Positions 1 through 6,876 of a DNA stretch of 6,876 nt are shown here, piece by piece; position 1 is the stretch's first letter; the number at the start of each line of letters is the position of its first letter. The position numbers and the translations under genes are program-made. Source of the stretch: JADJLQ01 sp034439915 (GTDB lineage: Bacteria > Bacteroidota > Bacteroidia > Chitinophagales > Saprospiraceae); contig JAWXBI010000117.1 of assembly GCA_034439915.1 (NCBI GenBank), forward strand, positions 1 through 6,876, written 5' to 3'. The notes below the pieces were generated by a model. The model was not told the origin of the DNA. It was given only the letters and a program-made list of their open reading frames with translations, and searched no databases.

Positions 1-17
1 ACAATTAGGAATGAAGA

Positions 18-812
18 ATGAAGGAGCCGGTTACAATCATTAAAATAGGTGGCCAGGTATTGGATCAACGGCAGGAAACGATTGATTTTTTAAAGAAATT
101 AATAAGCCTTCCGCATAAAAAAATATTGATCCATGGTGGTGGCAAACTCGCGACTGATCTGGCCGGAAGATTGGGCATTGAAACTAAGATGGTCGATGGA
201 AGAAGGATCACCGATACAGAGACGCTTAAAATAGCTACTATGGTCTATGCCGGCTGGACCAATAAAATGCTGGTAGCAGATCTGCAAGCCCTGGGTATAA
301 GTGCCCTGGGGCTTTGTGGAGCTGACCTCAACCTGGTGGAGGCCAGGAAAAGACCTGTCCAGGAAATTGACTTTGGATGGGTGGGTGATGTGTCTGCAGT
401 AGACTTAAGAAATTGGACGCTGTTGTTGGAAAATGGAATCCTCCCGGTAATGTGTGCGATCACCCATGATGGCAATGGTCAACTCCTGAATACCAATGCA
501 GATACCATGGCTTCGGAAATTGCTTCAGCCTTAGTCGGGCAATATTCGGTTAAGCTCATTTATTGTTTTGAAAAAAAAGGAGTATTGTTTAATCCGGAGG
601 ATGAAGAATCGGTCATACACCGCCTGGACAAAAAGGACTTTGACCTTTTAAAAACAAATGGTGTGATCTCTAAAGGGATGATACCCAAACTTGAAAATGC
701 TTTCAAAGCTTCGGCCAAAGGCATTCAAGATGTTTATATTTGTGCTGCCCGCGACATTTATCAGTATCAATCAACGGGCACCCAGATATGCCTATTTCCG
801 AATCCAGACTAG
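18..812 (+). CDS. argB: Acetylglutamate kinase (N-acylglutamate kinase) ArgB
   Basis: This cytoplasmic enzyme of the amino acid kinase family phosphorylates the gamma-carboxylate of N-acetylglutamate with ATP, the second step of arginine synthesis. At 264 residues it is close to the 258 of the E. coli enzyme. Seen in the sequence: Lys9 and Gly11-Gly12 of the first nucleotide loop; the GGGK motif at 40-43; Arg62-Arg63 before ITD; WVGDV at 121-125; Asn158 and Asp162 in NTNAD; and Lys224 in GMIPK. Together these cover the expected catalytic and substrate residues. Only eight residues precede Lys9, so the N-terminal helix of arginine-inhibited forms is missing, and feedback insensitivity is inferred. 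The start is the ATG at 18, with AGGA at 7-10 as a weak ribosome site. The 3' end overlaps the next gene by 25 bases. In Bacteroidota the substrate could be N-succinylglutamate; sequence alone does not decide. Confidence 0.95.
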   Translation: MKEPVTIIKIGGQVLDQRQETIDFLKKLISLPHKKILIHGGGKLATDLAGRLGIETKMVDGRRITDTETLKIATMVYAGWTNKMLVADLQALGISALGLCGADLNLVEARKRPVQEIDFGWVGDVSAVDLRNWTLLLENGILPVMCAITHDGNGQLLNTNADTMASEIASALVGQYSVKLIYCFEKKGVLFNPEDEESVIHRLDKKDFDLLKTNGVISKGMIPKLENAFKASAKGIQDVYICAARDIYQYQSTGTQICLFPNPD

Positions 813-1861
813 AACAACTTACTGAATTAGCTGTTCAGTTGCTGTTGGATTTGACGGCAATACCTGCCTATAGCAAAGCGGAGAATAATAAAGCGCAAAA
901 ACTGGTAGAACAATTGACTAGTTATGGTTTGTTTCCCGGACGCCTCCTCAATAATGTAATTCTGACAGATAATAACGTGGGGGAAAAACCAGTATTGCTG
1001 CTCAACAGCCATATTGATACCGTCAAACCAGTGGCCAGTTGGACCATGGACCCACATCAACCGATTTTAAAAGATGATAAACTTTTTGGTTTGGGAAGCA
1101 ATGACGCCGGTGCTTCCGTGGTCTGCCTGATCATGGCTTATCTCCATCTGAGTAAAAAAACACAGCCCTATCATTTGATTCTGGCAGCTACTGCCGAAGA
1201 AGAAATTTCGGGTTATCAGGGTATACTCCATGTGCTGGATCATATTGCAGCGATTGACTTTGCCATTGTTGGGGAACCAACCAATATGCAAATGGCCGTC
1301 GCTGAAAAAGGGCTTATGGTAATTGATGCCGTTGCCCGGGGGGTAGCAGGGCATGCCGCCCGTGAAGAAGGCATAAACGCCATTTACGAAGCCCTAAACG
1401 ATATAGATTTGATCAGAAAATGCCGTTTTGAAAAAATATCGGATTACCTGGGCGAAACTATGGCTACCGTAACTTTAATACATGCCGGTACACAACACAA
1501 TGTAGTACCCGACCATTGCGAATACGTGATCGATGTAAGAAGCAACGAATTGTACACCAACCAGGAAATTTATGAAATCCTGCAAAACAGGGTAAAGTCT
1601 AAATTAACCCCCAGGTCATTCCGTTTACAATCCTCCAGTATTTCCCTGGATCATCCAGCGGTCCTCCGGGGCAATTCAATTGGGCTCACCCCATATGGCT
1701 CTCCTACTTTATCCGATCAGGCCCTGATGGTCAATCCCTCCCTCAAAATAGGGCCAGGACTCTCTTCCCGATCCCACACGGCAAACGAATTTATTGAAGT
1801 CAATGAATTGCGGCAAGGAATAAAAATATATATTGAACTCTTAGACGAACTGGAATTATAA
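788..1861 (+). CDS. argE: M20 family zinc deacylase of arginine synthesis (ArgE-type)
   Basis: A cytoplasmic metallopeptidase-fold enzyme that removes the N-acyl group from an arginine precursor (acetylornithine, or N-acetyl/N-succinylcitrulline in Bacteroidota-like routes). Seen in 357 residues: His75-x-Asp77, Asp106, Glu138 as probable general base and Glu139 as metal ligand in TAEEE, Glu163 in GEP, and His330 in RSHTANE. This is a complete M20 two-metal site. The central dimerisation (lid) domain spans roughly residues 170-280 and includes GVAGHAA. The usual DMKG motif after the metal-binding Asp is replaced by NDAGAS, which I believe is common in Bacteroidota members. The ATG at 788 is preferred over an in-frame TTG at 740: the protein then begins MPISESRLEQL at a normal family length, and the extra 16 residues would read through argB codons. 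No Shine-Dalgarno is visible, so translation is probably coupled to argB. DapE-type specificity is possible but unlikely in this operon. Confidence 0.9.
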   Translation: MPISESRLEQLTELAVQLLLDLTAIPAYSKAENNKAQKLVEQLTSYGLFPGRLLNNVILTDNNVGEKPVLLLNSHIDTVKPVASWTMDPHQPILKDDKLFGLGSNDAGASVVCLIMAYLHLSKKTQPYHLILAATAEEEISGYQGILHVLDHIAAIDFAIVGEPTNMQMAVAEKGLMVIDAVARGVAGHAAREEGINAIYEALNDIDLIRKCRFEKISDYLGETMATVTLIHAGTQHNVVPDHCEYVIDVRSNELYTNQEIYEILQNRVKSKLTPRSFRLQSSSISLDHPAVLRGNSIGLTPYGSPTLSDQALMVNPSLKIGPGLSSRSHTANEFIEVNELRQGIKIYIELLDELEL

Positions 1862-1875
1862 TCAAAAGGATAACT

Positions 1876-3213
1876 ATGAAACTCTGGGATAAAAATACAA
1901 CGACCGATGAAATGATTTCCAATTTTACGGTAGGGGATGACCGTGAATTGGACCTCGCGTTGGCTGGATTCGATGCACTTGCATCCATTGCCCATGTCAG
2001 CATGTTGGGAAAAGTAGGTTTATTGAGTGCAGACGAAACGCAAGCCATAAAAACGGAGTTGATCGAAATCTATCATTCCTCGAAAGCAAAAAAAATTATT
2101 ATTGATCCGGAATCGGAAGATGTACATACCCAGATTGAAGTTTTGCTTACCAATCGATTAGGTGAAACGGGTAAAAAAGTGCACAGTGGCCGGTCCAGAA
2201 ACGACCAGGTCCTTGTAGCTCTTAAGTTGTATTTCAGGGACGAGATCGAACAACTGGTGCAGCGGTCCAAAACCTTGTTTGATACCTTATCCGATCTAAG
2301 TCACCAACATCGCAATGTGCTCATGCCAGGCTACACCCATATGCAGGTGGCCATGGTTTCTTCGTTCGGTTTATGGTTTGGCGCATATGCGGAGGCTTTG
2401 GCGGATGATTTGCGATCACTGCAAGCTGCTTTTCAACTGGCGAATTTAAACCCCTTAGGCTCTGCAGCCGGCTATGGTTCTTCTTTTCCGTTGGATCGGA
2501 CTTTGACGACACGCCTTCTGGGATTTCAGGATATGCATTATAATGTCATTAATGCACAGATGAGCCGGGGTAAAACGGAACTAGCATTGAGTTTTGGAAT
2601 GGCGACATTGGCAACTACACTCAACAAACTAGCTATGGATATTTGCCTGTACATGGGCCAGGATTTTGGTTTTATTAGTTTTCCCGACTCCTTGACAACC
2701 GGCTCCAGCATCATGCCGCATAAAAAGAACCCCGATGTATGGGAATTGATCCGCGGACATTGCAACAGGTTGGCCGCATTACCGGTTGAAATCAGCATGA
2801 TGATCCATAATTTACCAGCAGGATATCACCGGGATTTCCAGCTATTGAAAGATGTATTGTTTCCTAAAATCCAGATTTTAAAGTCAAGTCTTGATTTAGC
2901 GGATTTTATGCTCAGACGCATTACGGTACGTGCCGACCTGGTCACGCAGGAAAAGTATCAATATTTATTTACGGTTGAAGAAGTGAATAAATTAGTTTTA
3001 AGCGGAGTACCTTTCCGCGATGCTTATAAACAGGTAGGTCTCGATATCGAACAAAATAAATATTTACCCGATTATAAGATCCACCATACTCATGAAGGCA
3101 GCCTCGGTAATCTTTGCCTGGATGAGATCAAAGCCAAGATGGAATCCGTTTTATATACATTTGACTTTGATTCTGTGCACGACCATATCAATGAATTAGT
3201 AAAAACGGATTAA
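1876..3213 (+). CDS. argH: Argininosuccinate lyase ArgH
   Basis: This enzyme of the fumarase/aspartase superfamily splits argininosuccinate into arginine and fumarate, the last step of arginine synthesis, as a cytoplasmic homotetramer. Its 445 residues are near the family norm. Seen in order: HSGRSRNDQ at 103-111; PGYTHMQ at 151-157, with His155 the expected catalytic histidine; NPLGSAAGYGSSFPLDR at 192-208; and the signature GSSIMPHKKNP at 276-286, with Ser277 the expected catalytic serine and Lys283 and Asn285 present. THMQVAM replaces the commoner THxQ-AQP, and I take this as a lineage trait rather than damage. The start at 1876 is supported by AGGA at 1867-1870, five bases upstream, and by the usual MKLWDK opening. 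It lies 14 bases after argE and surely shares its transcript. No intrinsic terminator is apparent after the stop. Confidence 0.96.
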   Translation: MKLWDKNTTTDEMISNFTVGDDRELDLALAGFDALASIAHVSMLGKVGLLSADETQAIKTELIEIYHSSKAKKIIIDPESEDVHTQIEVLLTNRLGETGKKVHSGRSRNDQVLVALKLYFRDEIEQLVQRSKTLFDTLSDLSHQHRNVLMPGYTHMQVAMVSSFGLWFGAYAEALADDLRSLQAAFQLANLNPLGSAAGYGSSFPLDRTLTTRLLGFQDMHYNVINAQMSRGKTELALSFGMATLATTLNKLAMDICLYMGQDFGFISFPDSLTTGSSIMPHKKNPDVWELIRGHCNRLAALPVEISMMIHNLPAGYHRDFQLLKDVLFPKIQILKSSLDLADFMLRRITVRADLVTQEKYQYLFTVEEVNKLVLSGVPFRDAYKQVGLDIEQNKYLPDYKIHHTHEGSLGNLCLDEIKAKMESVLYTFDFDSVHDHINELVKTD

Positions 3214-3292
3214 ACATTTATTCGCTTAAGTCCTGCACAACCTTCATACTGGTAAAATATTGAATGAGTTCAAAATACCTGCATGACGTTTA

Positions 3293-6200
3293 TTACAGAC
3301 CTTCTTTAAATTTAAATTCAAGTAAGGAAGGTGCGAAAATGGCACCTTGGGCTGTACTGTCTTCCGGGGTAAAAACAAGATATATAGGATGGGATCCTCT
3401 AGTAAATTTCAGATCCACTGAATTGGTTACCACCTTAGGCGCAGCTTGAATATCGCTTGGAGTCAGACCGGTTTCTCCAATTTTGGTACCGGTCTCCGGA
3501 TTATCAATGAATATTTCGACTTTTCCAGGCATGCTGGCCACGTAAGTAATATCCAGAGCTTTAAGATCTTTAAAATCGATGTCATTGTATCCTATATATC
3601 CCTTGCCGGTTACCAGGGATAATTTAGCACCATTGGCCTGATAAGCACTTACGTTTTTAGATTTCTGATCCGGGGTGAACGTTGAAAATACAGGGCTTTT
3701 CAGGTTATAGGTGGTTTGTTTGGACAAGGGAGTAATGCCATTGCTTCCCCTATCGGTATATCCGGCGGAAATAACATAAGTCCCTCCCGTAGCGTCCTTG
3801 ACATCAATGACTCCGCTGAGCATACTGGACACTGCTTGAACATCACTTTTCGGAGCAGATAAGGATAAGATGTATTTAACCATTTCTTTGACTTCTCCTT
3901 CCGTATGCTGAGGATGCGCAGCCATGGCGCGGTCTCCCCAATTGCCCAGGCCACCTTTGAGGATCTTTTGTGCCAGGACGGTTTCGATTCCTTCTTTACC
4001 CTGGTAACGCTGGGATACCTGAGTGTAGGAAGGTCCATTGATTGCCTGGTTAACGTTATGACAAGTCTTACAGTCGGATTTTTCAATCAACAATCTGCCC
4101 GATTCAAAAGGGGATTGATTCATACCGGCAAGGTGGCCTTCTGCAGTCATTTTGGCAAGGTCCTGCCCTTCTTTCAGATGAGTCGAGCCGATTTGAATGT
4201 TTTGCGGGCTAAGGGTACCGCTTTCATTGCTCCCATCTTCTTTATCTTGAATCGTTACGGTATAGGGAATTTGTCGCCCTTCCCAAAAGAACGTTTTATT
4301 GCCGAATACTTCAATTTTTACTTCCGGCATTTCATTCCCCACCAATACCTTTTCATGAGATATCGATTTGGCACCTGCCTCGTCAGTAACTTCGAGGGTG
4401 ATATCATAATTTCCAGGTGTAGCGATCAATAATTTGGCTTGTGCTCCGGTGGCCTGTGGCCTCCCATTGATCATCCACTGGTATTTCAGTTTGTCATTAT
4501 CTGCATCCATTGAAGCGCCTGCATTAGCGGTGAGGGTAAGTGGAGCAGCTCCGGTGTATTTATCCAGTTCCATTCGGGCCAGCGGTTGTCGGTTTCCACC
4601 ATTGTAATTTATTTTAAATAGTTGTGCATCGGCATTCCGGGCAAACCAGGCCGTGCCATAATTCAATATATAAAGGCTGCCATCGGGTCCGAATTTCATA
4701 TCCATGGGGTTGGCAAATACCGTGGAAGGCATAAACGAATCGAATTTGCTAAAATTATTGTCTTTATCCAGGGTCACAATATAAATCCAGCGACGCATCC
4801 ATTCGTAGATAAACAATTTGCCATCAAAATATTCCGGAAATGAATGGTCGTTTACATTGTATTCCGATCTGTAATATACCGGCCCTGCCATGGGGTTTTT
4901 TCCTCCGGTACCTACAAACGGGAATTCCCTCGATTGATCATAGGAATACCACAATTTCGGGGCTTTATAAGATGGAAGCTCCTGCATTCCGGTATTATTC
5001 GGTGAATTGTTGACCAAATGATCAGGGTCAAATTTGGGCCCACTCACTTTGGTGGCAAAGTCATAGTCGTGGTATTGATGCCCATTTCCCCGGATATAAG
5101 GCCAACCAAAAAACCCTCCCCCTTCACCGACCTGGGCAAAATAATCGTATCCCTTAGGCCCTCTGGTAACGCTGTCTTTTCCGGCGTCAGGGCCTACATC
5201 ACCCCAATGTAATAGTTTACGTTTGGCGTCTAAAGAAAACCGGAATGGATTGCGGCAACCCATCACAAATATTTCAGGTCTGGTGAGCGGCGTACCGGGT
5301 TTAAATAAATTGCCTTCCGGGATTTCATAGCTTCCATCTGGTTTGAGTTTTATGCGAAGGATTTTTCCCCGGAGGTCATTGGTATTGGCAGAGGATTTTT
5401 GGGCATCCCAGGGCAGGCGTCCCGGACGCTCATCTATAGGACTATAGCCGTCGGAGGCAAAAGGGTTGGTATTGTCCCCCACGGAAATATATAAGAGCCC
5501 ATCCTTTCCAAAATTTAAATATCCGGCACTATGGCAACACTCGTCGCGTTGAACAGGTATCTCCAGAATCAACTTTTCACTTGCACGGTCCAGGGTCTTT
5601 TCCTTGAATACGAAACGAGAGACCTGCTGCACCGCTTTGTCTCCTACCGGGGAATAAAAAAGGTAAATAAAATGGTTGTTATCGTAATCAGGGTCTAAAG
5701 CCAATCCTAGCAACCCATCTTCGTATTTGTTATGTACCGGCATGCTAGCCACATATTCAATCAAACCGGTATTGGGGTTGTACAATTTAATGTTGCCTTT
5801 GCGTTCAGCAATGAGTACACTGCCGTCCGACATGACATCCAATTCCATTGGTTCATCAAGATTAGATGCCAATACGGTTTTTTCCAATCTGCTTTCTTCA
5901 GGGGCATCCAGCGTGTATGCTTTGGAATAATCCAGTTTTTTCTTTGTCATAGCATATTCGATCCCTCCTAAAACATGTTGCAAAAAAGCGGGTTCGAGAT
6001 AGGAGGAGTCCGTGTGGCCCAGACCGGTATAAAAAGCCCTGCCGCCATCATAATCATGGTACCAGGCAATAGGGTGGTTGCCATTCATATTGCCGCCTTC
6101 GTAACTGGTTTCATCCAACGAGGCTATTATTTTAAGATCCGGTGCTACATCCCTGAAACTGTACCATTCATCCCAACGTTTCCATTCAGCGGGAAGATGA

Positions 6201-6664
6201 GCACAGGCATCGTGTCCATCACAGGTCACCTTGATCGTGGCATTTTGTTGTTTAGGGTGGCTTTTAAAATAAGCTCCTACTAATTTTCCATACCAGGGCC
6301 AGCCATACTCGGTATCCGCCGCCGCATGAATACCGACAAACCCTCCTCCTGCCTGGATATACCGCATAAACGCAGATTCCTGCTGACTATCTAATATATC
6401 TCCTGTGGTGCTCAAAAAAACAACCGCCGTATATTGTTTCAGGCTTTCGTCAGTAAATAATCCGGGATCTTCACTGGTCGTTACGGCAAAACCATTATCT
6501 GCACCGAGTTGTTTGATGGCTACCTGGCCTTTCTCAATCGAGGCGTGGCGATAACCTTTGGTAGATGAAAATACCAGGATATGTGCCTTGCCTGCAGAGT
6601 TACAGGACTGGTGAACAGGAGTTAATAAAACAAGGGTAATCAGTGTATAAATAAAGTTTCGCAT
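3293..6664 (-). CDS. Exported ThuA / sugar dehydrogenase / PKD / cytochrome c / CBM6-like fusion protein, probable lipoprotein
   Basis: A 1123-residue envelope or surface protein, probably oxidising a sugar or polyol and passing electrons to its own heme. Residues 1-21 form a signal peptide; Cys21 may be lipidated, though HQSC is a poor lipobox. Residues 27-240 are a ThuA domain (GGGFVGIHAAAD at 106-117, DEWYSF at 165-170, HPIAWYHDYDGGR at 197-209, GLGHTDSSY at 214-222). Residues 255-690 are a glucose/sorbosone dehydrogenase propeller (GLLGLALDPDYD at 317-328, His378 as likely catalytic base, SVGDN at 394-398, RNPFRF at 471-476, NPMDMKFGPDG at 652-662). Residues 700-775 are a PKD domain. Residues 850-938 are class I cytochrome c, with heme site C865-K-T-C-H869 and axial Met914 in the c551-like GGxGxWGxxxM. 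Residues 950-1120 are a beta-sandwich ending GSHPIYLVF, typical of CBM6. PQQ dependence is inferred from family; no PQQ genes are in the window. Substrate unknown. The start is the ATG at 6664, after an A-rich leader without Shine-Dalgarno. It converges on argH with no evident functional link. Confidence 0.93.
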   Translation of the reverse strand: MRNFIYTLITLVLLTPVHQSCNSAGKAHILVFSSTKGYRHASIEKGQVAIKQLGADNGFAVTTSEDPGLFTDESLKQYTAVVFLSTTGDILDSQQESAFMRYIQAGGGFVGIHAAADTEYGWPWYGKLVGAYFKSHPKQQNATIKVTCDGHDACAHLPAEWKRWDEWYSFRDVAPDLKIIASLDETSYEGGNMNGNHPIAWYHDYDGGRAFYTGLGHTDSSYLEPAFLQHVLGGIEYAMTKKKLDYSKAYTLDAPEESRLEKTVLASNLDEPMELDVMSDGSVLIAERKGNIKLYNPNTGLIEYVASMPVHNKYEDGLLGLALDPDYDNNHFIYLFYSPVGDKAVQQVSRFVFKEKTLDRASEKLILEIPVQRDECCHSAGYLNFGKDGLLYISVGDNTNPFASDGYSPIDERPGRLPWDAQKSSANTNDLRGKILRIKLKPDGSYEIPEGNLFKPGTPLTRPEIFVMGCRNPFRFSLDAKRKLLHWGDVGPDAGKDSVTRGPKGYDYFAQVGEGGGFFGWPYIRGNGHQYHDYDFATKVSGPKFDPDHLVNNSPNNTGMQELPSYKAPKLWYSYDQSREFPFVGTGGKNPMAGPVYYRSEYNVNDHSFPEYFDGKLFIYEWMRRWIYIVTLDKDNNFSKFDSFMPSTVFANPMDMKFGPDGSLYILNYGTAWFARNADAQLFKINYNGGNRQPLARMELDKYTGAAPLTLTANAGASMDADNDKLKYQWMINGRPQATGAQAKLLIATPGNYDITLEVTDEAGAKSISHEKVLVGNEMPEVKIEVFGNKTFFWEGRQIPYTVTIQDKEDGSNESGTLSPQNIQIGSTHLKEGQDLAKMTAEGHLAGMNQSPFESGRLLIEKSDCKTCHNVNQAINGPSYTQVSQRYQGKEGIETVLAQKILKGGLGNWGDRAMAAHPQHTEGEVKEMVKYILSLSAPKSDVQAVSSMLSGVIDVKDATGGTYVISAGYTDRGSNGITPLSKQTTYNLKSPVFSTFTPDQKSKNVSAYQANGAKLSLVTGKGYIGYNDIDFKDLKALDITYVASMPGKVEIFIDNPETGTKIGETGLTPSDIQAAPKVVTNSVDLKFTRGSHPIYLVFTPEDSTAQGAIFAPSLLEFKFKEGL

Positions 6665-6710
6665 GTTTTTAAATTGAAGGCTGTAAAATTAAGTGAATTA
6701 AGCGATAGTC

Positions 6711-6854
<144 letters not shown>

Positions 6855-6876
6855 TAGCGGACATTGCTTATTTTTA

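Noticed and set aside
3214..3292. The 79-base convergent gap between argH and the large gene, searched for a terminator or small gene.
   Set aside because: No GC-rich stem with a T-run, no promoter-like pair, and no credible short reading frame was seen.
3299..3332. Inverted repeat ACCTTCTTTA / TAAGGAAGGT (10 pairs with one G-T wobble, 14-base loop) at the 3' end of the minus-strand gene, 86 bases past the argH stop; considered as a shared bidirectional terminator.
   Set aside because: It lies inside the coding sequence, has an A-T-rich inner half, and no T-tract follows it on either strand. On the minus transcript the wobble becomes an A-C mismatch.
3700..4086. A 128-codon open frame on the minus strand in another frame of the large gene.
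   Set aside because: Overlaps the cytochrome c and C-terminal coding region, which has clear family motifs in the main frame; the alternative frame has a basic composition without domains.
3905..4432. A 175-codon open frame on the plus strand opposite the cytochrome c and linker region.
   Set aside because: Lies antisense within a well-supported domain-coding region and shows no recognisable motif or ribosome site; a shadow of the minus-strand gene.
6684..6691. Minus-strand TAATTTTA, similar to the Bacteroidota -7 element TAnnTTTG, 19 bases before the start codon of the large gene.
   Set aside because: The final G is missing, no TTTG or TTG is seen at the -33 distance, and the region is A+T rich enough for a chance match.
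6687..6702. Two copies of AATTAAG at a 9-base period, upstream of the large gene; considered as an operator.
   Set aside because: Only 7 bases, low complexity, no dyad symmetry; insufficient to claim a binding site.

Overview
The window looks like chromosomal DNA of a Bacteroidota bacterium. The evidence is the Bacteroidota-type sequences of ArgB, the M20 deacylase and ArgH, the weak or absent Shine-Dalgarno sites, and a very large exported multi-domain lipoprotein joining ThuA, sugar dehydrogenase, PKD and cytochrome c modules. A Saprospiria, Chitinophagia or Cytophagia relative is plausible, but the genus cannot be read from the sequence.

Left half (18-3213, plus strand): the last three genes of an arginine biosynthesis operon, argB, an argE-type M20 deacylase and argH. 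They are packed tightly, with a 25-base argB/argE overlap and a 14-base gap before argH. ArgB phosphorylates an N-acylated glutamate, the M20 enzyme later removes the acyl group, and ArgH releases arginine and fumarate from argininosuccinate. The earlier and middle steps (argC, argD, a carbamoyltransferase, argG) are not in the window and probably lie upstream. In Bacteroidota the acyl group may be succinyl rather than acetyl.

Right half (6664-3293, minus strand): one convergent gene for a 1123-residue exported protein. In order it has a signal peptide with a possible lipidated Cys21, a ThuA domain, a glucose/sorbosone dehydrogenase beta-propeller, a PKD domain and linker, a class I cytochrome c domain, and a C-terminal CBM6-like module. 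It reads as a self-contained device that binds a carbohydrate, oxidises it and passes the electrons to heme. Its true substrate is unknown. The 79-base gap between the two convergent genes holds no convincing terminator.

Right end (6665-6876): 46 bases upstream of the big gene's start codon lies a perfectly phased array of 18 octanucleotide units (GGTTAGTT, 6711-6854). It has stop codons in all six frames and is a plausible variable-number repeat in the promoter region. The last 22 bases show nothing recognisable. No RNA genes, mobile elements or CRISPR arrays were found. The array and the five-module fusion are the most interesting items; nothing here amounts to a clearly new multi-gene system.
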